A DNA stretch of 64,000 bases from an uncultured Vampirovibrio sp. (GTDB lineage: Bacteria > Cyanobacteriota > Vampirovibrionia > Gastranaerophilales > Gastranaerophilaceae), in assembly GCA_910579975.1 (NCBI GenBank), contig CAJTWU010000006.1, positions 8,355 to 72,354 on the forward strand, read 5' to 3'. This document shows, one piece after another, positions 44,283 to 53,160 of this stretch. Under the pieces are notes generated by a model. It ran no database searches. It was not told the DNA's origin and was given only the letters and a program-made list of their open reading frames with translations. Numbering within the stretch: position 1 is the stretch's first letter; the number at the start of each line of letters is the position of its first letter. The translations under genes and the position numbers were made by a program.

Positions 44283-45284
44283 ATGACAGTAAAATTTGAA
44301 GGACAAGATAGACGCGAAGCTACTCTTAAAAAAGTTTTACCTGAATACGGTTTTAAAAACTTGGAAGAAGCTCGTGAACTATGCTTATCAAAAGGTATTG
44401 ACGTAGATGCGATTGTTAAAGGCATTCAGCCAATCGCTTTCGATAACGCTTCTTGGGCTTATACTCTTGGTTGCGCTATCGCTCTTAAAAAAGGTATTAA
44501 AACAGCTGCTGAAGCTGCAGAAGCAATCGGCTTAGGCTTACAAGCTTTTGCTATTCCAGGTTCTGTTGGTGATAGAAGACAAGTTGGTATTGGTCACGGT
44601 AACTTAGCAGCAATGCTTCTTAGAGAAGAAACAAAATGTTTCTGCTTCTTAGCTGGTCACGAATCTTTTGCAGCTGCAGAAGGTGCTATCGGTATTGCAA
44701 GAAATGCTAACAAAGTTAGAAAAGAACCTCTAAGAGTTATTTTGAACGGTTTAGGTAAAGACGCTGCTTACGTTATCGCAAGAATTAACGGTTTCACAGC
44801 TGTTGAAACTGCTTACGATTTCAAAACAGGCGAACTTAAAATTGTTAAAGAAACTCCATTCTCAGATGGCGAAAGAGCTAAAGTAAGATGCTACGGTGCT
44901 GATGATGTATCAGAAGGTGTTGCAATTATGATTAAAGAAGGTGTTGATGTTTCTATTACAGGTAACTCAACTAACCCAACACGTTTCCAACATCCGGTAG
45001 CTGGTACTTACAAAAAATGGTGCTGGGAAAATGGTAGAAATTACTTCTCCGTAGCTTCAGGCGGCGGCACAGGCAGAACTCTTCACCCTGATAACGTAGC
45101 TGCTGGTCCAGCTTCTTACGGTATGACTGATACTATGGGTAGAATGCATGGTGATGCTCAATTTGCTGGTTCTTCTTCAGTTCCTGCTCACGTAGAAATG
45201 ATGGGTGTAATCGGTATGGGTAACAATCCTATGGTTGGTGCTACTGTTGCAGTTGCTGTTGCAGTAGAAAAAGCTATGGCGTAG
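44283..45284 (+). CDS. GGGtGRT family protein
   Basis: A 333-residue protein carrying the defining ASGGGTGRTLHPDNVAAGPA near residue 258. Also seen are IPGSVGDRRQVGIGHGNLAA near 96 and VPAHVEMMGVIGMGNNPMV near 298. The family is conserved in anaerobes beside an Fe-S scaffold-like protein, as here, and has no assigned reaction. Gly-rich loops suggest nucleotide or phosphate binding. AGGAAAG precedes the ATG. The gene shares the high-expression codon style of its partner. Confidence 0.88.
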   Translation: MTVKFEGQDRREATLKKVLPEYGFKNLEEARELCLSKGIDVDAIVKGIQPIAFDNASWAYTLGCAIALKKGIKTAAEAAEAIGLGLQAFAIPGSVGDRRQVGIGHGNLAAMLLREETKCFCFLAGHESFAAAEGAIGIARNANKVRKEPLRVILNGLGKDAAYVIARINGFTAVETAYDFKTGELKIVKETPFSDGERAKVRCYGADDVSEGVAIMIKEGVDVSITGNSTNPTRFQHPVAGTYKKWCWENGRNYFSVASGGGTGRTLHPDNVAAGPASYGMTDTMGRMHGDAQFAGSSSVPAHVEMMGVIGMGNNPMVGATVAVAVAVEKAMA

Positions 45285-45294
45285 GTCTATAAAT

Positions 45295-45329
45295 AAAAAA
45301 AGTCCTGAGTAAAACTCAGGACTTTTTTT
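45295..45329. terminator. Bidirectional terminator
   Basis: AAAAAAAGTCCTGAGT, loop AAA, ACTCAGGACTTTTTTT. It ends the GGGtGRT unit and the convergent small orphan gene. Confidence 0.88.
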
Positions 45330-45648
45330 ATATTAACCTTGATAATTCTATACCTTTTGAGGCTTTTTCATTTTTATAAACATTATCTAAGATGGAATTA
45401 TATAAATCATGACTTGATTTTGATTTCACCTCTTCGATTGTTGTTGTAATTGCTCCTGAATTAACCAAAAGTAAGTCTTCTTTTTGTGCCAAAGTTATAT
45501 TAGTTTTACGTTTTTTAGCTTCAGCTTCAAGTTCAGGCTTGATTGTTTCAATCTTATTTTTTAATGTTTTATCTACAGTGTATTCAATATTATTGATGTT
45601 TCTTGCCCAATTAACTCTTGGTTTGGCTGCTTCAAATGTTATATTCAT
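45328..45648 (-). CDS. Small orphan protein
   Basis: A 106-residue charged, helical protein (MNITFEAAKPRVNWARNINN..) with a Lys/Glu-rich centre. No signal, membrane segment or known motif. AAGGAGAA precedes the ATG. It ends within the bidirectional terminator. Confidence 0.6.
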   Translation of the reverse strand: MNITFEAAKPRVNWARNINNIEYTVDKTLKNKIETIKPELEAEAKKRKTNITLAQKEDLLLVNSGAITTTIEEVKSKSSHDLYNSILDNVYKNEKASKGIELSRLI

Positions 45649-45695
45649 AATATGTTCTCCTTTTAAATGATAAAAACCTGTGAAAAATATTTTTG

Positions 45696-46934
45696 CTATT
45701 TGTTAAATTCTTCAAAAGTATTTTTTATAACTTCATATCCTTTTAGAAGAGTATTATAATCAACCTTTTCTTCTGCAGAATGCATATTGTAAACATCAGC
45801 TAAACCTAAAAGTGAAGGCATAAAAGTTTCACCGTTTGCATTTTTGTTGTGACAATAAATATGTGTTTCAGCTCCAGCATGGAATGATTCAATTTTATTT
45901 TCAAGTCCGGCATTTTTACAAGCCCGGGTATGAGCAATTTCTATCCTATCATCATCAGCTTTTTCAAATGGTAATAAGTGAACTTCAAACTCGATTTCTG
46001 CAATGGCTAAATCTTCATATTTTTTGTTGAATTTATCAACAATAGAAGACATCAACTCTTTCAGTTCGTTTTCTTTTTGAACAGAAGCGCTTCTGATTGA
46101 GTAGGAGGCCATACCTAATGTATTTATAATATTTGTAGAAGTCTTTTTAAAGATTTCTGTAATATAATCGTTAGTTTTAATTCCTTTTTCAACAATAGAA
46201 GCGATTGAATTTTGTACTCCGCCCGCTACAACTGCTCCTAAATTACAAGATGTAATTACTCCTGTTTCATCAGTGTAATAAGCTCCTTGAGGAAATTCTG
46301 CAAGAAGTTCAGAGATAAGTTTAGCCGCATTTAGTCTGGTTTTATCTCCAATATCAATGCCTGAATGACCTCCTTTTAAGCCTTTTACTGTTATTTTGGC
46401 ATTTGTATAACTAGCACCTGAAATTTGTAATTGACCTAATTTATCTGCATCACAAACTAAGATATATTTAGATTGGATTTTGTCAAATTCAACATGCTCA
46501 ACTCCGCTCATACCTGTTTCTTCATCGCGGGTAAAAGTAATTTCTAATCCGCCATGTGAGTAAGTATTGTTTGTTAATTCCTTTGCTAGCATTAAGGCAC
46601 AAGCTACTCCAACCTTATCATCAGCACCTAGAGTTCTTCCATTGGCTTTAATAAATTGTCCGTCAAATAAAAGCTCAACAGGACTGTCATCTCCTACAAC
46701 ATCCATATGTGAAGATAGCATTAGTGGTTCTTTTGTTTCATCAGTTGACGGGACTTGTATATAAACATTTCCATATGCATCACATCTTGCAGTAATATTA
46801 TTTGTTTGACAAAATTTTAAAATCCATTCAATAACTTTTTCTTCTTTTAATGAAGGTGACGGTATTGTAACAAGATTACAAAAAATGTCTAAAACTTCAT
46901 TTTCTTTTCTTAATTGTTCTAAACTATTCTCCAC
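45696..46934 (-). CDS. M20-family metallopeptidase (PepT-like)
   Basis: A 412-residue dinuclear zinc aminopeptidase of the M20 family, closest in layout to tripeptidase T-like proteins. Ligand motifs in order are SSHMDVVGDD (about residue 74), GADDKVGVACAL near 99 (bridging Asp), TRDEETGMSG near 132 (catalytic Glu and ligand Glu), CDADKLG near 156 and FHAGAETHIYCH near 365. Cytosolic peptide breakdown is the likely role. Its start overlaps the small zinc-ribbon gene by 11 bases. Confidence 0.85.
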   Translation of the reverse strand: MENSLEQLRKENEVLDIFCNLVTIPSPSLKEEKVIEWILKFCQTNNITARCDAYGNVYIQVPSTDETKEPLMLSSHMDVVGDDSPVELLFDGQFIKANGRTLGADDKVGVACALMLAKELTNNTYSHGGLEITFTRDEETGMSGVEHVEFDKIQSKYILVCDADKLGQLQISGASYTNAKITVKGLKGGHSGIDIGDKTRLNAAKLISELLAEFPQGAYYTDETGVITSCNLGAVVAGGVQNSIASIVEKGIKTNDYITEIFKKTSTNIINTLGMASYSIRSASVQKENELKELMSSIVDKFNKKYEDLAIAEIEFEVHLLPFEKADDDRIEIAHTRACKNAGLENKIESFHAGAETHIYCHNKNANGETFMPSLLGLADVYNMHSAEEKVDYNTLLKGYEVIKNTFEEFNK

Positions 46935-47115
46935 GGAAGAATCTCCTATTTGTGCCGCCCTCTCCTACTCTCACTCTAACTGAACGCAAACACTTCGGGC
47001 ACCTTCCAGTGTATGCAGTTCCATCTTTGGTCTTATAAATTCTGCCGTAAGTTCCACAACAGTCAAACCAAATACCTAAATATTGTCTTTTTTGAGTATT
47101 ATTTTCTTCTGCCAC
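46924..47115 (-). CDS. Small zinc-ribbon-like protein
   Basis: A 63-residue protein with CCGTYGRIYKT and RCPKCLRSVRVRVG, giving a likely C..C-x(n)-CPxC zinc ribbon, and an Arg-rich end (TNRRFFRGE). It overlaps the upstream hydrolase gene by 17 bases and the downstream peptidase by 11, which supports a real, co-translated gene. Role unknown. Confidence 0.65.
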   Translation of the reverse strand: MAEENNTQKRQYLGIWFDCCGTYGRIYKTKDGTAYTGRCPKCLRSVRVRVGEGGTNRRFFRGE

Positions 47116-48949
47116 GCTTTTTCTTAGCCCTTTGAGTTTCTTGTTGTGGTTTTGTTACTGTTACGACCGGTGTGTATGACTCTGTTATGACAATTTCTTT
47201 CTTTACAGGTCTGAAAATGCTTTCAGTAAGTGTATTGACATAACTGTCATTAAGATGAGCATAGTCAAATAAAATTAATCCGTTAAGCGCATATTTTCTA
47301 GCAGCATGGATTTGTTTTATTAAATCAGAATTTGAACCATTCATAAATGTTACAAATAATCCGGCATAAAGCTTTGTGCTTGCTGATTTGTTTCTCAAAA
47401 CTTCTTCCATTAAGTTAATTGCAGTTTTATCATCACAAGTTAAAAATAGCGGAGTAAAGCCATCTACAAAATTATTGATTGACCAATTTTTCCAATCTTG
47501 CAGTTTTGTTTCTATGGCTGTAGTTCTATTAGGAAAAATAACGGCTGTAAGTTGAATATTATTTGAACGACACAATCCGCTTGCACGTTTTACGAAATTT
47601 GTAACTTTTGAGCAGCGATAAAACCTCCAGTAATTCCACAATGCATCAGATTGCTTTAGTTCTATCGGGTCAATTCCATAAACTTTTTGAAATTCTTCTC
47701 TTGCAAACTTTGTGTAACCCCAATTTGACATATCATAATTACTGTAATTAGCGGATAAAGATTGAGGATATCTAATATAATCCAGATTTATACCATCAGG
47801 TTTATATCTTGTAACTATTTCACAAAGAAGTTCATATAAGAAATTTTGAACTTCAGGGTTTGCCGGATCGATAAAATAACCGTTGTGTTCTGAAACAGAA
47901 TAAACAAGAGTTTCAGAATCCGCATTTTTCTTTTGATAGTTAGCCCAATCCGGACGTTTAGCTAAAATATATTCAGGATTGCTTTCAGGGGGTTTATTTC
48001 CAACATAGAATGTTTGGAACCAAATATGAACTTTGATACCACGTTTATGAGCTTCTGAAATCCATATTCTAAGAGGGTCAAAGCCAACATAGTCTTCGTA
48101 TTGTTTAATAAAACCGTACTTTTCCATTGTATTAGATGGGAAAATAGTTTTTCCATGGTAGTATGTTTCAATAAAAACATTATTAATTCCTGAATTTGCA
48201 AGGTAATTTAAAACTTTTTCAATATTTTCCTGATTATAATAAGTTGGTCTTATCCAAACTCCTTTGAGTTCATTTGGATTATAAGGAACAACAGTAGACA
48301 TTGCCATATTTGCATATTCAATTGCTCGAGAAGAATACTTTTGAGAGTCTTCGCTGTTTCTTTGAGCTTTTGAAACAAAATCTTTTGCTTTGCTTAAGCT
48401 TTGTTCAGTTCGTTTTGAGTTATAATCAGTACAAGTCTGACTATAAAAAGCCATCATATTCTGAACTTCTTTAATTTTTTCTTTAGCTGTATATAAAAAC
48501 GTATCAGATGTAACATAAGATGTTATAATTTTTTTCTCTAAATCCAAAGAGATTTTAGAACCTACCATTATGTTTTCGTTAATCCATTTTTTTGCACTTC
48601 CATGACCTGATATTACAAATCCGTTTGCAGGAATAAGAGAATCTGCTCCGCTTAAAGATACAACGGTATCACCTACTACAATAGCTTCTGTTCCAAATTC
48701 ATTGGTGTTTGTTCTCATTCCAAATGATGGAGAGTAAATTACAAGTTGGTTAGCTCCTCTAAGTCCGGGGTAGTTCAACCCCTTCCAGTTTGTAGAAGCA
48801 ACAGGATCAACAACATCAATTCTAAACATTGATTGATTGAATATAATTTCATTTTGCGCAGGAACATAGGGTGCATAAGCATCTTGTGCAAAAACTGCTG
48901 AACAAAATATAATTAAAACGACTAATATTGATAATAGTTTTTTTATCAT
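47099..48949 (-). CDS. Secreted GHL10-type (DUF187) glycosyl hydrolase-like protein
   Basis: A 616-residue exported protein with a signal peptide (residues 1-21). A first domain of about 200 residues carries beta strands and a helical linker. The GHL10 barrel starts at LKGVWIRPTYYN near residue 235. Family marks: NNVFIETYYHGKT, GIKVHIWFQTFYVG, EIVTRYKPDGINLDYIRYP (with candidate catalytic Asp) and YFIDPANPEVQNF. A Lys/Arg-rich tail (RAKKKRGRRK) closes the protein. Probably acts on envelope or dietary glycans; substrate not readable. Confidence 0.85.
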   Translation of the reverse strand: MIKKLLSILVVLIIFCSAVFAQDAYAPYVPAQNEIIFNQSMFRIDVVDPVASTNWKGLNYPGLRGANQLVIYSPSFGMRTNTNEFGTEAIVVGDTVVSLSGADSLIPANGFVISGHGSAKKWINENIMVGSKISLDLEKKIITSYVTSDTFLYTAKEKIKEVQNMMAFYSQTCTDYNSKRTEQSLSKAKDFVSKAQRNSEDSQKYSSRAIEYANMAMSTVVPYNPNELKGVWIRPTYYNQENIEKVLNYLANSGINNVFIETYYHGKTIFPSNTMEKYGFIKQYEDYVGFDPLRIWISEAHKRGIKVHIWFQTFYVGNKPPESNPEYILAKRPDWANYQKKNADSETLVYSVSEHNGYFIDPANPEVQNFLYELLCEIVTRYKPDGINLDYIRYPQSLSANYSNYDMSNWGYTKFAREEFQKVYGIDPIELKQSDALWNYWRFYRCSKVTNFVKRASGLCRSNNIQLTAVIFPNRTTAIETKLQDWKNWSINNFVDGFTPLFLTCDDKTAINLMEEVLRNKSASTKLYAGLFVTFMNGSNSDLIKQIHAARKYALNGLILFDYAHLNDSYVNTLTESIFRPVKKEIVITESYTPVVTVTKPQQETQRAKKKRGRRK

Positions 48950-49005
48950 CTCTTCTAACCCAAATCTATATCAATATTATAATCCGCGGATAATTTAATT
49001 ACAAG

Positions 49006-49044
49006 AAAAAAGTAGGGTAGGCTTTAGTCTACCCTACTTTTTTT
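49006..49044. terminator. Rho-independent terminator of transporter gene
   Basis: AAAAAAGTAGGGTAG, eight-base loop, CTACCCTACTTTTTT. Placed at the 3' end of the minus-strand transporter gene, overlapping its stop codon. Confidence 0.85.
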
Positions 49045-50368
49045 AATTTAAAAATCTGAACCAGACGTAAACCGTACTTAGCAGTAATGAAATAAGCATT
49101 GCTACTATCCCATATTTTAAGAACTGCATAAATTTAATCGGATGACCTTCTGCAGCAGCTGTTTCTGAAACGATAACATTAGCAGCCGCACCGATAATTG
49201 TCATATTACCGCCTAAACATGCACCTAATGATAAGCACCACCACATTGGAGCTGCAAATTCTGCTCCTTTAGTCGCTGAAATTTCTGCAATCATTGGTGT
49301 CATAGTTGCAGTGTATGGTATGTTATCTATGATACCGGATAAAATTCCAGAACCCCATAAGATAACCATAGAAGCAAGTGATTGTGAACCATGAGTAATG
49401 TCTATAAGCCATTTTGCCATTAATTCAATACCACCGGCTTTTTCAAATCCGCCTATTATTACAAATAAACCGATGAAGAAGAATATTGTACTCCACTCAA
49501 CATCGTGTAAAATATCAGTTGGTTTTTCAAATAATAATAATATACTTGCTCCAGCCATAGCACAAACACAAGTTTGGATATGTGTAATATCATGAGTAAC
49601 AAATCCTAAAATAACAAGTAATAAAACAAGTAATGAACGAATCATTAAGTTTTTGTCCTTGATTGTTTTAGAGTTATCCATATCTACAACTTTTTTCATA
49701 TGTTCTTCTGTAGCATGAAGATGTTTTCTGAACCAGAATGTCATAACTGCAATAACTACAACAAGAATTACAGATACAATACCAGTTAGTTCTTTAATAA
49801 AGTCCATGAATGAAAGACCGGCTTCTGAACCGATAATTATGTTTGGAGGGTCACCAATCAAAGTTGCTGTACCACCAATATTTGATGCCAAAATTTCAAC
49901 AATCAAAAATGGAATAGGATTGATATCAAGTTCTTTTGCAATTGCAAAAGTAACAGGCATAATCAAAATAACAGTAGTTACGTTATCTAAAAATGCTGAG
50001 GCAACAGCTGTAAATACAGCTAAGCAGCATAATATAGTTTTAGGGTGACCTTTTGTTTTCTTTAACATTTCATTTGCAACCCAGTTAAACATACCGCTTC
50101 GGGTAGCAATACTAACAATAATCATCATAGATACAAGCAAGAAAATTACATTAAAATCAACATAATTGATAAAATAATATGGATTTAATTCTCCATCAAC
50201 TTTTTGTGCTTGTCCTAAAAGACCTAATAATAAAGTTAAAGAGGCACCAACCAGGGCTACCGTAACTTTAGGGATTTTCTCTGTAGCTATAAAGAAATAA
50301 GCCACAAGAAGAATAGCTGCTGAAACAACCAATGCATGAGGCTGTATCAGACTTAATAAACTTTCCAT
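49043..50368 (-). CDS. ArsB/NhaD-type ion transporter
   Basis: A 441-residue membrane protein with about 11-12 helices in the ion-transporter superfamily that includes ArsB, NhaD and the mammalian P protein. Typical are ASAFLDNVTTVILIMPVT near residue 122, EILASNIGGTATLIGDPPNI near 158 and the second repeat SGIIDNIPYTATMTPMI near 345 with GACLGGNMTIIGAAANV near 380. It could move Na+/H+, arsenite or an organic anion; the sequence does not decide. AGGAGGAATA precedes the ATG. Confidence 0.85.
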   Translation of the reverse strand: MESLLSLIQPHALVVSAAILLVAYFFIATEKIPKVTVALVGASLTLLLGLLGQAQKVDGELNPYYFINYVDFNVIFLLVSMMIIVSIATRSGMFNWVANEMLKKTKGHPKTILCCLAVFTAVASAFLDNVTTVILIMPVTFAIAKELDINPIPFLIVEILASNIGGTATLIGDPPNIIIGSEAGLSFMDFIKELTGIVSVILVVVIAVMTFWFRKHLHATEEHMKKVVDMDNSKTIKDKNLMIRSLLVLLLVILGFVTHDITHIQTCVCAMAGASILLLFEKPTDILHDVEWSTIFFFIGLFVIIGGFEKAGGIELMAKWLIDITHGSQSLASMVILWGSGILSGIIDNIPYTATMTPMIAEISATKGAEFAAPMWWCLSLGACLGGNMTIIGAAANVIVSETAAAEGHPIKFMQFLKYGIVAMLISLLLSTVYVWFRFLN

Positions 50369-50467
50369 TATTCCTCCTTATTTAGAATAAAATTTCCTAT
50401 ACAAGTTTAATTATATAACAAAGAAAATTTGTGTTATAATTTTTTTCATAAATTGGAGGTGTTTTAT

Positions 50468-50977
50468 ATGATTAATGAAAAATTACAGGAAGCATTTAAT
50501 GATCAAATAAACAAAGAGTTTTACTCTGAATATCTGTATCTTGCGATGAAAGTTTATTTTCAAGAACAAAATCTTCAAGGTTTTGTAAACTGGTTTGATG
50601 TTCAGGTTCAAGAAGAACATGCTCATGCAATGGGAATGTTCAACTATCTAAATGAACGCGCTGGTTCAATTAAACTTGAAGCTATCGAAAAACCAATTGT
50701 AGAAGGTGATTGTCCTCTTACAATTTTTGAACATGTTCTAAGACATGAAGAATTTGTAACTTCCAGAATTAATGCATTGATGGATGTAGCAGAAGAGGTT
50801 CGTGATAGAGCAGCACTTTCTTTTCTGGATTGGTACTTAAAAGAACAAGTTGAAGAAGAAGCTAGTGTCGGTGGTGTTTTAGCGACATTAAGACTAATCG
50901 GAGATGATAAAAAAGCCTTGTTAATGCTTGATAAAGATTTAGCAGCAAGGACATTTACTCAACCTGTTATAGGATAG
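50468..50977 (+). CDS. ftnA: Bacterial non-haem ferritin
   Basis: A 169-residue ferritin storing iron as a 24-mer. Ferroxidase ligands are in place: NKEFYSEYLYLAM (Glu near 17), EEHAHAMGMF (Glu/His near 50-53), and EEVRDRAALSFLDWYLKEQVEEE (Glu and Gln near 94-130). The start is placed at 50468, with TTGGAGG just upstream, rather than 13 codons earlier. The stop abuts the convergent LuxR-type gene. Confidence 0.93.
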   Translation: MINEKLQEAFNDQINKEFYSEYLYLAMKVYFQEQNLQGFVNWFDVQVQEEHAHAMGMFNYLNERAGSIKLEAIEKPIVEGDCPLTIFEHVLRHEEFVTSRINALMDVAEEVRDRAALSFLDWYLKEQVEEEASVGGVLATLRLIGDDKKALLMLDKDLAARTFTQPVIG

Positions 50978-51247
50978 TTAAAATGGTGAAGATAATTTCT
51001 TCGCCATTTTGTATAGTTTATATTTATAATTGATTGTATCTAAAATTGTACCGCTTAGAATGTTGTTTAAAAATGCTGTTGTTACAACATGGGCTCTTGT
51101 TTTGGCTTTGGATTTTCGAAAAATTGATTCTACAGTTTTTCTAACAGTACTAGTTGTAACAGATAAAATCTTAGCTATATCATTATTTTTGTAACCTAAT
51201 GCTATTAATGATAGATATTCTATTTCTCGACTAGTTAATACTTCCAT
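50978..51247 (-). CDS. Small LuxR/GerE-type HTH protein
   Basis: An 89-residue protein consisting of a LuxR-type helix-turn-helix (LTSREIEYLSLIALGYKNND followed by IAKILSVTTSTVRKTVESIF, residues 4-43) plus a short helical tail. There is no receiver or sensor domain, as in GerE. It presumably binds DNA directly. Target unknown. TAAGAT ends six bases before its ATG, so it may be leaderless. Confidence 0.82.
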   Translation of the reverse strand: MEVLTSREIEYLSLIALGYKNNDIAKILSVTTSTVRKTVESIFRKSKAKTRAHVVTTAFLNNILSGTILDTINYKYKLYKMAKKLSSPF

Positions 51248-51253
51248 ATAGTA

Positions 51254-51259
51254 ATCTTA
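51254..51259 (-). promoter_or_regulatory. -10 box, leaderless start of LuxR-type gene
   Basis: On the minus strand TAAGAT, six bases (TACTAT), ATG. No ribosome binding site. Confidence 0.4.
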
Positions 51260-51318
51260 TAGAATTAGTTGTGACTTTAAAACTAGTCATATGTCTAATT
51301 TATTGTGAAGATTTGCCT

Positions 51319-51349
51319 AAAAAAAACAAGGTATAAACCTTGTTTTTTT
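51319..51349 (-). terminator. Terminator after tRNA-Phe
   Basis: AAACAAGGT, loop ATAA, ACCTTGTTT flanked by A and T runs, two bases past the tRNA 3' end. Confidence 0.85.
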
Positions 51350-51351
51350 AA

Positions 51352-51427
51352 TGGTGCCGCGTCTCGGAATCGAACCAAGGACACAGGGATTTTCAGTCCC
51401 TTGCTCTACCAACTGAGCTAACGCGGC
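51352..51427 (-). tRNA. tRNA-Phe (GAA)
   Basis: A complete 76-base cloverleaf on the minus strand. The acceptor stem is GCCGCGT/ACGCGGC. Anticodon loop CTGAAAA contains GAA, and the T-arm is GGTTCGATTCC. The 3' CCA is encoded. A terminator follows directly. No other tRNA is clustered with it. Confidence 0.97.
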
Positions 51428-51494
51428 ATGCGCCTCTTTCTTTATTGTATCTGCTAAAGATTTTTAATCAAGAGGGGGAAATAAAAAATTTATT

Positions 51495-52040
51495 TTATCC
51501 CTGTGGTGCAAGCCATACTGTGACATTACGACCTTCAACAGCCGGTTTTTTCTCAACAGTAATCGGATCACTTGCAAGGTCTGCAATAAATTTATTTGCC
51601 AGCTCAACAGCCAGATTTGAATGCTGCATTTCTCTACCGCGAAGCATAACAATAATTTTTACTTTATTACCTTGAGATATGAATTTTCTAATATTTTTTA
51701 GTCGAACTTCATAATCATGTGTATCAATTTTATAACGAACTTTAATTTCTTTTATCTCAACAACATGCTGTTTTTTCTTTGCTTCTTTAGCTTTTTTCTC
51801 AAGTTCGTATTTGTATTTACCATAGTTTAAAATCTTTGCAACAGGAGGAGCCTGATTAGGACTGATAACTACCAAATCCAATTCTGCTTCTTCAGCCATT
51901 CTCATAGCTTGTGATGTTGGGACTACTCCATGGTTTGTTCCATTCTCATCAATTAATCGTACTTCCTTCGCTCTTATTCTTTCATTTATAAGCGGCTTGT
52001 CTTTTCCTGCGCCTCTTGCGCTTCTATCTTCGTTAGCTAT
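51495..52040 (-). CDS. infC: Translation initiation factor IF-3 with non-canonical start
   Basis: A 181-residue IF-3. The N-terminal domain begins GKDKPLINERIRAKEVRLID.. and the C-terminal domain includes EIKVRYKIDTHDYEVRLKNI and KIIVMLRGREMQH. The first in-frame ATG lies inside the N-domain (at QAMRMAE), which would delete about 45 residues. Upstream of it no ATG, GTG or TTG occurs back to an in-frame stop. AAAAGGAG stands 8 bases before an in-frame ATA at 52040 (or 5 before ATC). A rare start codon on infC is known from E. coli (AUU), where it allows IF-3 to limit its own synthesis. No rpmI/rplT follow here. Confidence 0.9.
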   Translation of the reverse strand: MANEDRSARGAGKDKPLINERIRAKEVRLIDENGTNHGVVPTSQAMRMAEEAELDLVVISPNQAPPVAKILNYGKYKYELEKKAKEAKKKQHVVEIKEIKVRYKIDTHDYEVRLKNIRKFISQGNKVKIIVMLRGREMQHSNLAVELANKFIADLASDPITVEKKPAVEGRNVTVWLAPQG

Positions 52041-52177
52041 GATAAGTTCTCCTTTTATAGTATATCTTTTACATGTCTAATAATACCATGCTTTTGGCAT
52101 TTTTCAAGTATCTATACACTTTAAAGCGCTTTGTGTTATAATTTATTTGGAATAAATTTAGTAGAGAGGATTTAATT

Positions 52178-52717
52178 ATGACAAGATATGTATGTTCTGT
52201 TTGTGGTTATGCAGCAGCTGAGGCTCCTGAAAAATGCCCGATTTGTGGTGCTGTAAAGGAAGTTTTTACTGCTATTGAAGAAGGTTGCAAAGCTTACGCT
52301 GATGAACACCGTGTTGGATGTGCTAAAGAGGTTGATCCTGAAATTCTTGAAGGGTTAAGAGCTAACTTTGTAGGTGAATGTACAGAGGTTGGTATGTATC
52401 TTGCAATGTCAAGACAAGCTGATAGAGAAGGATTTCCTGAAATCGCTGAAGCTTATAAAAGATACGCTTTTGAAGAAGCTGATCATGCAGCGAGATTTGC
52501 AGAATTGTTAGGTGAAGTTGTTACAACTTCTACTAAGAAAAATCTTGAACTAAGAGCTGAAGCAGAATTTGGAGCTTGTGACGGCAAACTTCAATTAGCT
52601 AAAAAAGCTAAAGAATTAGGTCTTGATGCTGTACATGATACAGTACATGAAATGGCAAAAGATGAAGCTCGTCATGGTCGCGGTTTTGACGGTTTATTGG
52701 CTAGATATTTTGCATAG
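52178..52717 (+). CDS. Rubredoxin-rubrerythrin (reverse rubrerythrin)
   Basis: A 179-residue peroxidase of anaerobes. The N-terminal rubredoxin-like domain ([20 protein letters not shown], residues 4-23) is followed by a ferritin-like four-helix di-iron domain. Its ligands are visible in [11 protein letters not shown] near 70, [11 protein letters not shown] near 105, and [13 protein letters not shown] near 160. Having rubredoxin first is the reverse of classical rubrerythrin. It reduces hydrogen peroxide using NADH via electron carriers. GAGAGGA before the ATG; own hairpin after the stop. Confidence 0.92.
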   Translation: MTRYVCSVCGYAAAEAPEKCPICGAVKEVFTAIEEGCKAYADEHRVGCAKEVDPEILEGLRANFVGECTEVGMYLAMSRQADREGFPEIAEAYKRYAFEEADHAARFAELLGEVVTTSTKKNLELRAEAEFGACDGKLQLAKKAKELGLDAVHDTVHEMAKDEARHGRGFDGLLARYFA

Positions 52718-52736
52718 TAGTTTTATTTTAGCTTAG

Positions 52737-52770
52737 ATGGTCGGAGGAAATCTTGATTTCCTCCGACCAT
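52737..52770 (+). terminator. Hairpin after rubrerythrin gene
   Basis: ATGGTCGGAGGAAATC, loop TT, GATTTCCTCCGACCAT: a 16-bp perfect stem with a poor T run. It probably ends the upstream gene; it also overlaps the -35 region for the next. Confidence 0.7.
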
Positions 52771-52776
52771 TCTTGT

Positions 52777-52782
52777 TATACT
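52777..52782 (+). promoter_or_regulatory. -10 box, leaderless start of Mini-III gene
   Basis: TATACT, six bases, ATG at 52789. A TTGATT eighteen bases upstream (within the hairpin) may be the -35. No ribosome binding site. Confidence 0.5.
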
Positions 52783-52788
52783 TAGTTT

Positions 52789-53160
52789 ATGTTAGAAGAA
52801 ATTATTGTTTTAAGAAATTATGCTCATATTGGAGACTCTGTTTGGGAACTCTTTGTTAGAAATTATACTATTTTTCAAACTTCTAATTCCAAAATTCTTC
52901 ATACAATAACTACCCAACGTGTTAATGCTTCTTTTCAGAAAGATATGCTTAATTTTATTGAATCAGAACTTACTGAGGATGAACTTGAACTTGCAAGACG
53001 AGCACGTAATCTTCCTATCCCTATAGGTAGACGTTCTATTCAGGCTGATTACCGTAAGGCAACTGCATTGGAAGTATTAATGGGTTACTGGTATTTGCAT
53101 GATAAAGAACGACTTGAATACATTTATAGTTTATTAAAAAATACAGAATACTTTAGTTAG
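52789..53160 (+). CDS. mrnC: Mini-ribonuclease III
   Basis: A 123-residue RNase III catalytic domain without the dsRNA-binding domain. LRNYAHIGDSVWELFVRNY (residues 7-25) holds the EXGDS-like Asp, and YRKATALEVLMGYWYL near residue 88 carries the second acidic site. In B. subtilis this enzyme matures 23S rRNA ends. Its 3' end overlaps the convergent TPR gene by 8 bases. Confidence 0.9.
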   Translation: MLEEIIVLRNYAHIGDSVWELFVRNYTIFQTSNSKILHTITTQRVNASFQKDMLNFIESELTEDELELARRARNLPIPIGRRSIQADYRKATALEVLMGYWYLHDKERLEYIYSLLKNTEYFS

